Source: Alphaproteobacteria bacterium (GTDB lineage Bacteria > Pseudomonadota > Alphaproteobacteria > SHVP01). Taken from it: a DNA stretch of 64,000 bases. Made by a program: the position numbers and the translations under genes. Position 1 is the first letter of the stretch. Every line of letters begins with the position of its first letter. The notes beneath the pieces were generated by a model, which saw nothing but the letters and a program-made list of their open reading frames with translations, ran no database searches and was not told the DNA's origin. The DNA is taken from positions 124,001 through 188,000 of the forward strand of contig VGES01000001.1 in NCBI GenBank assembly GCA_016869765.1, read 5' to 3'. Below are positions 53,931-62,400 of this stretch, in pieces.

Positions 53931-54919
53931 GCGACACCGGCCTGCAGGCAATCGTGCAGCCGCAGAATGCCGACGACGCGGCGCTCGTCGACGACGAAGA
54001 GGTTGGTGATTTTTCCCGCCATGATGCCGACCGCTTCGGCAGCGAGGGCGTCGGGGTGGATGGTTCGCGGATCGCGGGTCATGATGTCCCGGGCGCGGCG
54101 CTGCAGAAGATCGTCGGCCATGTGACGGCGGAGATCGCCGTCGGTGATGATCCCGACCAACCGATCCCGTTCTTCGACGATGCCGGCGCAACCGAAGTTC
54201 TTGGCCGACATGACCAGGACGACGTCTTTCATGTTGCTGCTGGCGTCAGAAAGAGGAACCTCTTCGCCGGTTCGCATCAAATCCGACACCTTCTTGAGAT
54301 GCCGGCCAAGGCGGCCGCCAGGATGAAACACCCGGAAGTGGTCCGCCGAAAAACCGCGTCGCTCGAGGAGGGCGACTGCCAGTGCGTCTCCGAGGGCCAG
54401 CATCATCGTCGTCGAGGTCGTCGGTGCCAGGCCCATCGGACAGGCCTCACGCACGTCGGGCAATTCGAGTACGACGTCGGCCACCTGCGCGAGCAGCGAC
54501 TTTCCATTGCCCGTCATAGCGACCAGTGGGATTGAGAAGCGCTTGCAGTAGCTCGCGAGGTCGGACAATTCGTCGCTCTCGCCCGATTTCGAGAGGATCA
54601 GCACAGCGTCGGCCGGCGTCACCATCCCGAGGTCGCCGTGACTGGCTTCGCTCGGATGCACGAACAGGGCCGGCGTTCCGGTCGAGGCGAGGGTCGAGCC
54701 GATTTTTCGCGCGACGTGACCGGACTTGCCGACGCCGGCGACCACCACGCGTCCCGGCACCTTGGCAAACAACTCGACGGCGGCCCCGAATCGGTCGTCC
54801 AGCGCGCGACCGAGCTCGCCGAGAGCGGCTGCCTCCGCGTCGAGCAGGCGACGCGCCACCACGAGGTCGTTCGTGGTTGAGGGCTTGCGTTTGCGGTCAG
54901 CCCGTCGGGCTGTCGTCAT
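53927..54919 (-). CDS. kdsD: Arabinose-5-phosphate isomerase (KpsF/GutQ family; SIS + 2 CBS)
   Basis: GRVVVAGVGKSGHVARKIGSTLASTGTPALFVHPSEASHGDLGM; CPMGLAPTTSTTMMLALGDALA; CBS repeats. Confidence 0.95.
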   Translation of the reverse strand: MTTARRADRKRKPSTTNDLVVARRLLDAEAAALGELGRALDDRFGAAVELFAKVPGRVVVAGVGKSGHVARKIGSTLASTGTPALFVHPSEASHGDLGMVTPADAVLILSKSGESDELSDLASYCKRFSIPLVAMTGNGKSLLAQVADVVLELPDVREACPMGLAPTTSTTMMLALGDALAVALLERRGFSADHFRVFHPGGRLGRHLKKVSDLMRTGEEVPLSDASSNMKDVVLVMSAKNFGCAGIVEERDRLVGIITDGDLRRHMADDLLQRRARDIMTRDPRTIHPDALAAEAVGIMAGKITNLFVVDERRVVGILRLHDCLQAGVA

Positions 54920-55081
54920 GGTGGGCCTTCGTCCGTTCGGGTCGGCGCCGCTCGGCGCGACGACCAAGGTACCATCACCGTGGCACCGCCTGCCGTGGCC
55001 GTCGACACACCTGGGGCGTCCCCGGACAGATTACCAGTATCCACGATTTCTCGTTGAAGAACAATTATCTAGAGCGATCGC

Positions 55082-55717
55082 CTAATGCGCGAAGATATCT
55101 TCGTCGGCCCATCCTCCGAGATCCAGGGCGGCGCGGATCGGGAGAAAGGCGAAGCACTCGCGGGAGAGGTCGAAGCGCCCCTCGCGCTGCAACATGGCGT
55201 CCAAACGCTCGCGCAGTCGGTGCAGAAAGAACACGTCCTGGGCGGCGTAGGACCGTTGCTCTGGAGTCAGGGCACTGGTGCCCCAATCGGAGGATTGCTG
55301 CTCCTTCGATAGCTCGACCCCAAGCAGCTCACGACAAAGATCCTTCAGCCCGTGGCGGTCGGTGTAGGTCCGGACCAACTTGGACGCGATTTTCGTGCAG
55401 TAGAAGGGCGGCGCGATTGGGCCGAATTGGCGCTGCAGCACTGCAATATCGAAGCGCGCAAAATGGAACAGCTTCGTGATGTGTGGGTTGGCGAGCAGGT
55501 TCCTCAGGTTAGGCGCAGCGAAGTCGGGGCCATCCTCGGCCGGAAACTGAACCAGGTGACACACGCCATCCGGCCCAGCGAGCTGCACAAGGCACAGCCG
55601 GTCACGCTTCAGGGACAGTCCCGTCGTCTCGGTGTCGATTGCCACGGCTCCGAGGAATACCGCGTCGTGCGGCAGGTCGTTGCGGTGTAGCTCGATCCGA
55701 TCAGGCTTGTTCGAGAT
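55082..55717 (-). CDS. rnd: Ribonuclease D family 3'-5' exonuclease; start codon uncertain (candidate ATC at 55717)
   Basis: VAIDTETTGLSLKRDRLCLVQLAG (DEDD motif I); FARFDIAVLQRQFG; DLCRELLGVELSKEQQSSDWG; SYAAQDV. Confidence 0.88.
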   Translation of the reverse strand: MSNKPDRIELHRNDLPHDAVFLGAVAIDTETTGLSLKRDRLCLVQLAGPDGVCHLVQFPAEDGPDFAAPNLRNLLANPHITKLFHFARFDIAVLQRQFGPIAPPFYCTKIASKLVRTYTDRHGLKDLCRELLGVELSKEQQSSDWGTSALTPEQRSYAAQDVFFLHRLRERLDAMLQREGRFDLSRECFAFLPIRAALDLGGWADEDIFAH

Positions 55718-55775
55718 GGCAGTGCTCCATGACGCCGGGCCTCCGCGCTTCGGGAGGAACGCAGACGGAGGACCA

Positions 55776-55862
55776 TGGTGCCCGGGAGAAGACTCGAACT
55801 TCCACGGCCGTGAGGCCACTAGTACCTGAAACTAGCGCGTCTACCAGTTCCGCCACCCGGGC
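55776..55862 (-). tRNA. tRNA-Leu (anticodon CAG), CCA encoded
   Basis: Minus strand GCCCGGGTGGCGGAACTGGTAGACGCGCTAGTTTCAGGTACTAGTGGCCTCACGGCCGTGGAAGTTCGAGTCTTCTCCCGGGCACCA: class II tRNA with long variable arm; anticodon arm CTAGT-TTCAGGT-ACTAG. Confidence 0.97.
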
Positions 55863-55881
55863 AATCCGGCGGAACTGGTAG
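55841..55881. repeat. 14-nt perfect inverted repeat (55841-55854 / 55868-55881, 13-nt spacer) spanning tRNA-Leu D-arm and its 5' leader
   Basis: CTACCAGTTCCGCC ... GGCGGAACTGGTAG, exact reverse complements. Confidence 0.95.
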
Positions 55882-55990
55882 GGCGGGGCGCCCGGGCTGT
55901 CAACCGACTTGTATCGCCGTGGCGCGACCTTTGCCCACCCAAGTCCCGTCGTTATGATGCGCCGACTTTTCGCAAGGCGGGCGCAGAACG

Positions 55991-56947
55991 ATGACGCAAG
56001 GTCTGATTACCATTTTCGGCGGGTCGGGGTTCGTCGGCCGGCACCTGGTCCGTCGTCTGGCCGCAGCGGGCTATCGGATGCGCATTGCGGTCCGCCGGCC
56101 GATGGATGCTCGACCCCTCCAGCCTCAGGGCGATGTCGGCCAGATTGTTCCGGTGCTGTGCAACGTGCGGAGCGATTCATCGGTCGCCGCGGCGATCGAC
56201 GGGGCCGAGGTGGTCGTCAACCTGGTGGGCGTGCTGCATAGCGGTGGCGAGCAGTCCTTCGAGGCCTTGCACGAGGAAGCCCCTGCACGAATCGCACGGC
56301 TGGCGGGAACGGCCGGTGTTCGCCGCGTCGTTCATGTCTCGGCGCTGGGTGCCGACCTCGAATCACCTTCGGCGTACGCGCGAAGCAAGGCGCGCGGCGA
56401 AGAGGCGCTGCGCAACGCGTTTCCTTCGGCGGTGGTCATGCGCCCGAGCGTCATCTTTGGCCCTGAGGACGGATTCTTCAATCGCTTTGCGGCGTTGGTC
56501 CGAATGTTGCCGGCCATTCCGATTTTTGGCGATGCGCCTGCCACGGCGGGCGCGACCAGATTGCAGCCGGTGTACGTCGGTGACGTGGGGGCCGCGATCG
56601 CGTCGGTGCTGCAGGCTTCGGCAAGCCCGGGGAAAATCCATGCTCTCGGTGGTCCCGACACGATGAGCGTTCGGCAGGTCTTCGAGTACGTCATGGCGTG
56701 CACCGGCCGGCGGCGGCCGTTCATGCCGCTGCCCTATGCGGTCGCCATGGCGCAAGCCACGTTCCTCGGAATGCTGCCCAATCCGCCGCTAACCCGTGAC
56801 CAAGTCCGGCTTCTGCGGATCGACAACGTCGTACCAGCGGGCGCCCTCGGCCTCGCCGATCTCGGGGTCGTGCCGACCCCGGTGGGCAGCGTCGTGCCGG
56901 GATACTTGGCGCGCTTCCGTCGCCACGCCGCGGTCGTTACGGCCTAG
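55991..56947 (+). CDS. NAD(P)H-binding protein, complex I NDUFA9-subunit-like SDR
   Basis: ITIFGGSGFVGRHLVRRLAAAGYRMRIAVRRP; VNLVGVLHSGGEQSFEALHEE; YARSKARGEEAL. Confidence 0.92.
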   Translation: MTQGLITIFGGSGFVGRHLVRRLAAAGYRMRIAVRRPMDARPLQPQGDVGQIVPVLCNVRSDSSVAAAIDGAEVVVNLVGVLHSGGEQSFEALHEEAPARIARLAGTAGVRRVVHVSALGADLESPSAYARSKARGEEALRNAFPSAVVMRPSVIFGPEDGFFNRFAALVRMLPAIPIFGDAPATAGATRLQPVYVGDVGAAIASVLQASASPGKIHALGGPDTMSVRQVFEYVMACTGRRRPFMPLPYAVAMAQATFLGMLPNPPLTRDQVRLLRIDNVVPAGALGLADLGVVPTPVGSVVPGYLARFRRHAAVVTA

Positions 56948-57768
56948 GACAACGACCCGCCGCCATAGACGTACACCCACGTCAGCAGCGCGCCACCAAG
57001 CAGCAGACGGTAGATCACGAAGGGCGTGAAGCCGGCGCGGCGTAGCCACGCCATCAGCCCGGCAATCGCAAGGACGCCGACGGCGGCGCTCATCAGGATC
57101 GCGATCCCGAGCTGCCCCAACATATCCGGTTGCGGGTTGGCCACGAGTTCGGCGCCCTCGAGGATCGCCGCCGCCAGGATCGTCGGGATCGACAACAGCA
57201 TCGAGAACCGTGCCGCGTCGGGCCGCTCGAACCCGAACATCCGAGCCGCGGTCATCGTGATGCCCGAACGACTGGTGCCTGGAACGAGTGCGATCGCCTG
57301 GGCGATCCCGATACACAGCGCCTGGACCCAAGTGATCTGGTCGAAGCGCCGGACACGCAGGAAGAAGCGGTCCGCAACAAACAGCACGAGGCCGAAAACA
57401 ATGATCGTCCAGGCCACGAGTTCCACGCTGCGAAGCACGCCCTCGAGTCCGGCGAACTTGAGCGCGCCTCCGGCCACGACGGCCGGAATGGTGCCGACCA
57501 CGAGCAGCACAATCAGCTTCGCCCCAGGATCACGTCGCCGACCCCGGGCCAGCATGCCGAGCCCGCGCGTCATCGCCCAGACGTCGCGCCAGAAGTAGAT
57601 GACGACCGCCGCCAGGGTCCCGACGTGCACCGCGACGTCCATGACCAGGCTTTGATCCGGCCAACCGGCGACGGCCGGCACGAGGATCAGGTGCCCGGAG
57701 GAACTGATCGGGAGAAACTCTGTGATGCCTTGGACGGCAGCGAGGACGGTGATCTGGAGGAGGGTCAT
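56944..57768 (-). CDS. uppP: Undecaprenyl-diphosphatase UppP (BacA)
   Basis: AVQGITEFLPISSSGHLILVP; ALVPGTSRSGITMTAARMFGFERPDAARFSMLLSIP. Confidence 0.97.
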   Translation of the reverse strand: MTLLQITVLAAVQGITEFLPISSSGHLILVPAVAGWPDQSLVMDVAVHVGTLAAVVIYFWRDVWAMTRGLGMLARGRRRDPGAKLIVLLVVGTIPAVVAGGALKFAGLEGVLRSVELVAWTIIVFGLVLFVADRFFLRVRRFDQITWVQALCIGIAQAIALVPGTSRSGITMTAARMFGFERPDAARFSMLLSIPTILAAAILEGAELVANPQPDMLGQLGIAILMSAAVGVLAIAGLMAWLRRAGFTPFVIYRLLLGGALLTWVYVYGGGSLS

Positions 57769-57866
57769 TCCTGCGCCGGGGAGGGCGCCACCAACACGCG
57801 GACAGCGGACGGGTCCCAATATCACGGCGATTCCGGAGCTTCCAGGCCACCGCTCTTACCAAGAAA

Positions 57867-57885
57867 TAGTACCGAAACGGTACTA
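57867..57885. promoter_or_regulatory. Perfect inverted repeat TAGTACCG-AAA-CGGTACTA in the divergent uppP/gltD intergenic region, putative operator
   Basis: 8-bp arms with 3-nt centre, located about 100 bp from uppP start and 150 bp from gltD start. Confidence 0.5.
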
Positions 57886-58034
57886 CTTTTGATGCTCTCC
57901 TTCCGTTCCGATTCGTGGTGATTTCAAAGCCGAATCAACAACCGAGAAATATGTCAGCATGTAGGACCTTTATGCTTGCACGGGGTTGGGACGGTCGCTA
58001 CGTTGCGACTTCCCCGCTTCGCAAGGGCCGTCCC

Positions 58035-59483
58035 ATGCCCGAGGCCATGCTCAAGTTCGTTTCGGTGGCGCAGCAATACCCGGCCAAGCGCAAGGCCGAG
58101 GCGCGGGCCAGGGATTTCGACGAAATCTACCAGGAGTACGCCCGGGCCAAGGCCGGCGAACAGGCGAGCCGCTGTTCGCAGTGCGGGGTCCCGTTCTGTC
58201 AAATTCACTGTCCGCTGCACAACAACATCCCGGACTGGCTGTTGATGACCTCGGAGGGCCGCCTCGAAGAGGCCTACGAACTTTCGTCGGCCACGAACAA
58301 CATGCCCGAAATCTGCGGGCGGATTTGTCCGCAGGACCGCCTGTGCGAGGGCAACTGCGTGATCGAGAAAGGATTCGAATCGGTCACGATCGGCTCGATC
58401 GAGCGATTCATTACCGATACCGCCTTTGCCCAAGGCTGGGTGAAACCGCCACGGCCGCGTCAGGAGCGCGAGCAGTCGGTCGGCATCGTTGGCGCCGGTC
58501 CTGCCGGATTGGCTGCGGCCGAAGAGTTGCGCCGGCACGGCTATCAGGTCCACGTCTACGACCGTTACGACCGTGTCGGCGGTCTGCTGGTGTATGGCAT
58601 CCCGAACTTCAAGCTCGAGAAGCAGATCGTGCAACGCCGCGCCAAGTTGCTGAGCGACGGCGGCGTCACCTTTCATCTCGACTGCGAGGTCGGGCGCGAT
58701 GTGACCCTCGCAGACCTCCGCGCACGCCATGCCGCGGTGCTGATCGCGACGGGCGTCTACAAGTCGCGCGACATCGCGATTCCCGGGGCGGGCCTGGGCA
58801 ACATCATTCAGGCGATGACCTATCTCACGGCCTCCAACCGCATCGGTTTGGGCGATCGTGTTCCGGAATTCGAATCGGGCGCCCTTAACGCCGAAGGCAA
58901 GCGCATCGTCGTGTTGGGCGGTGGCGACACCGCCATGGACTGCGTGCGCACGGCGATCCGGCAGGGGGCAAAGTCGGTCAAATGTCTCTACCGGCGCGAT
59001 CGCAAGAATATGCCGGGCTCGATGCGCGAGGTGAGCCACGCCGAAGAGGAGGGTGTCGCGTTCACGTGGCTCGTCGCGCCAGAGGCTTACACCGGGGACA
59101 CGATCGTCAAGGGCGTGCGGGCGGTGCGTATGCGCTTGGGGGCGCCCGATGCCACCGGTCGCCAAACTCCCGAAGAAGTCCCCAACTCGGCGCATGTCGT
59201 GAAAGCCGATCTCGTCATCAAAGCGCTCGGATTCGATCCCGAGGACCTGCCAGTTCAGTTCGCGCAAGCGGACCTCAAGGTCACCGGCTGGGGCACCGCG
59301 GCGATCGACTTCCGCAGCAAGATGACCAATCTCGACGGCGTTTTTGCCGCCGGGGACATCGTGCGCGGCGCCTCCCTCGTCGTTTGGGCGGTCCGCGACG
59401 GACGCGACGCGGCCGAAAGCATGCATCGATACATCCAGGCCAAGGCAGCAGCTGAGGCCAAGCCGCTGGCCCAGGCCTCCTAG
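58035..59483 (+). CDS. gltD: Glutamate synthase small subunit (beta)
   Basis: RCSQCGVPFCQIHCPLHNNIPDWL; CGRICPQDRLCEGNCV; VGIVGAGPAGLAAAEELRRHGYQVHVYDRYDRVGGLLVYGIP. Confidence 0.97.
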   Translation: MPEAMLKFVSVAQQYPAKRKAEARARDFDEIYQEYARAKAGEQASRCSQCGVPFCQIHCPLHNNIPDWLLMTSEGRLEEAYELSSATNNMPEICGRICPQDRLCEGNCVIEKGFESVTIGSIERFITDTAFAQGWVKPPRPRQEREQSVGIVGAGPAGLAAAEELRRHGYQVHVYDRYDRVGGLLVYGIPNFKLEKQIVQRRAKLLSDGGVTFHLDCEVGRDVTLADLRARHAAVLIATGVYKSRDIAIPGAGLGNIIQAMTYLTASNRIGLGDRVPEFESGALNAEGKRIVVLGGGDTAMDCVRTAIRQGAKSVKCLYRRDRKNMPGSMREVSHAEEEGVAFTWLVAPEAYTGDTIVKGVRAVRMRLGAPDATGRQTPEEVPNSAHVVKADLVIKALGFDPEDLPVQFAQADLKVTGWGTAAIDFRSKMTNLDGVFAAGDIVRGASLVVWAVRDGRDAAESMHRYIQAKAAAEAKPLAQAS

Positions 59484-59495
59484 GAGGGCGTGTCC

Positions 59496-62400
59496 ATGAC
59501 CACCGACATCGCGGCGAACGACGCCCAGGCCCTCGTCGCGCGTTATCGCGCCAACGCCGAACATCTGACGCGTAAGGGTCTCTATGATCCAGCGAACGAA
59601 CACGACGCATGCGGCGTCGGCTTCGTCGCCTCGATCGACGGCAAACCGCGTCGCGAAATCGTCGAGGCGGGGATCGCCGCGCTCAAGGCGGTTTGGCATC
59701 GCGGCGCCGTCGGGGCTGACGGCAAGACCGGCGACGGTGCCGGCATTCACGTCCAAATCCCGCAGGACTTCTTCAAGCGCCACATCAGCCGTTCGGGGCG
59801 CACGGCGTCGAAGGGGCTGCTCGCCGTCGGGCAGGTGTTCCTGCCGCGGACGGACTTTGCCGCTCAGGAGATCTGTCGTCAGATCGTCGAAGGCGAAATC
59901 CTGCGCTTCGGTCACCGCATCTATGGCTGGCGCCAAGTGCCGGTGAACACGGCGTTCGTCGGAGCGACGGCCAATGTCACCCGGCCCGAGATCGAACAGA
60001 TCATGATCGCCAACGGCCGTGGGGCGTCGGAGGAGGACTTCGAGCGCGACCTCTACATCATTCGCCGGCGCATCGAACGGCGGGTGCTGGAGGCCCACGT
60101 CCGCGGCTTCTACATCTGCTCGCTGTCGTGTCGCTCGATCATTTACAAGGGCATGTTCCTGGCCGAGCAGCTCACCAACTTCTACCCCGACTTGCTCGAC
60201 GTCAGTTTCGTGTCGAGTTTTGCGATCTACCACCAGCGCTATTCGACCAACACCTTCCCGACGTGGGAGTTGGCTCAGCCGTTCCGCATGCTCGCGCACA
60301 ACGGCGAGATCAATACCCTCAAGGGCAACGTCAACTGGATGCGCAGCCACGAGATTCGCATGGCCTCGGATGCGTTCGGTGACTACAGCCAGGACGTGAA
60401 GCCGATCGTCCAGTCTGGCGGCTCGGATTCGGCCAATCTCGACAACGTGTTCGAGGTGCTGGTCCGCGCCGGTCGCGACGCCCCGACGGTCAAGACGTTG
60501 TTGATCCCGGAGAGCTGGGCCAACCGCACGACGATGCCCGAGACCTGGCGGGCGATGTACGCCTACTCGAATTCGGTCATTGAGCCCTGGGACGGCCCCG
60601 CGGGGATCGCGGCGACCGACGGTCGCTGGGTGATCGGCGGCATGGATCGCAACGGCCTCCGGCCCATGCGTTACACGCTGACGCGCGACAATCTGATCTT
60701 CGTCGGCTCTGAGACCGGCATGGTGCCGATCGACGAGGCCCGGATCCTCGAAAAGGGTCGCGTCGGACCAGGACAGATGATCGCGGTCGACTTGGCCGAG
60801 GGCCGTTTCTATCGCGACCGCGAGATCAAGGATCGGCTCGCCTCCGCCCATCCCTACCAGGAGTGGGTCAAGGGCATCGTCAATATGACGAAACGCGTGG
60901 CCGCGTCGGCCGAGCCGCCCGCGATCGATCGCGACGAACTACGTCGCCGCCAGGTCTGCGTCGGGCACAGCGTCGAAGACCTCGAACTGATCCTCCACCC
61001 GATGGCGGAGGGCGGCAAGGAAGCGACCGGCTCGATGGGCGACGACACGCCGATCGCGGTGCTTTCGCGCGGTTATCGCGGCCTGCATCACTACTTCCGT
61101 CAGCAGTTCAGCCAGGTCACCAATCCGCCGATCGATTCCCTGCGCGAACGGCGCGTGATGAGCCTGAACACGCGGCTCGGCAACCTCGGCAACGTGCTCG
61201 ACCAAGACGCCGAACAGACGCGCATTCTGCTGCTCGAGTCGCCGGTCATGACATCCGGGGAGTGGCTGGGCTTGCGCGCGCATCTCGGCACCGCCGCCGT
61301 GACTTTCGACTGTACCTTCGACGTCGAGCGGGAGACCCTGCGCCAAGCCATCACGCGCGTGCGGGAGCAGGCCGAGGATGCCGTGCGGCGCGGGCCGGTC
61401 CACCTGTTCCTGACCGACGAGAATATCTCGGCGCAACGTGCCCCGATCCCCGCCATCCTTGCTGTGGGCGGCGTCCACCAGCACCTCATCGGTCAAGGGC
61501 TGCGCACGTTCACCTCGATCAACGTACGCTCCTCGGAGTGCCTCGATGTGCACTACTTCGCCGTGCTGATCGGCGTCGGCGCTACGACGGTGAACGCGGT
61601 TCTGGCCGAGCAGGCGATCGCCGATCGCCAGCGTCGCGCCCTGCTGGGCAAGGCCGATCTCAAGACGTCTCTGCAGCGCTATCGCGAGGCGATCGACGCC
61701 GGACTCCTGAAGATCATGTCGAAGATGGGCATCGCGGTCGTCTCGTCCTACCGCGGCGGCTACAACTTCGAGGCGGTCGGTTTGTCGCGCACTCTGGTCG
61801 CGGAATTCTTCCCGGGGATGCCGTCCCGCATCTCTGGTATCGGTCTGCCAGGGGTCGAAAAGGCGGTGGTCGAGCAGCATGCCAAGGCCTATCGCTCCGA
61901 TGTCGTGACGCTGCCCGTCGGCGGCCTCTATCGCTACCGCAACCGGGGCGAAGCGCACGCGTTCGAGGGGCGCCTGATCCATCTGTTGCAGTCGGCGGTC
62001 GCCAAGGACTCCTACGGCATCTACAAGAACTACTCGCAGGCGGTCCGCGACATGCCGCCGGTGAGCATCCGCGACCTCCTCGACTTCCAGTCGGACCGGA
62101 CCGCGATTTCGGAGGACGATGTCGAGTCGATCACCGAGATCCGCAAACGCTTCGTGACCGGCGCGATGTCCTTGGGTGCATTGTCGCCCGAGGCGCACGA
62201 AACGCTGGCGATCGCGATGAACCGCATCGGTGCCAAGTCGGATTGCGGCGAAGGGGGCGAAGACCCGGCGCGCTTCAAGCCGCGGCCGAATGGCGATTCG
62301 GGCAACTCCGAGATCAAGCAGATCGCTTCGGGGCGCTTCGGCGTCACGGCCGAGTACCTGAACAACTGCTCGGAGATCGAGATCAAGATCGCGCAGGGCG

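Noticed and set aside
57954-60851. 965-aa minus-strand ORF opposite gltD/gltB
   Set aside because: Antisense shadow ORF from high GC and codon bias; low-complexity Arg/Asp/His-rich translation without recognisable motifs, opposite well-supported genes.
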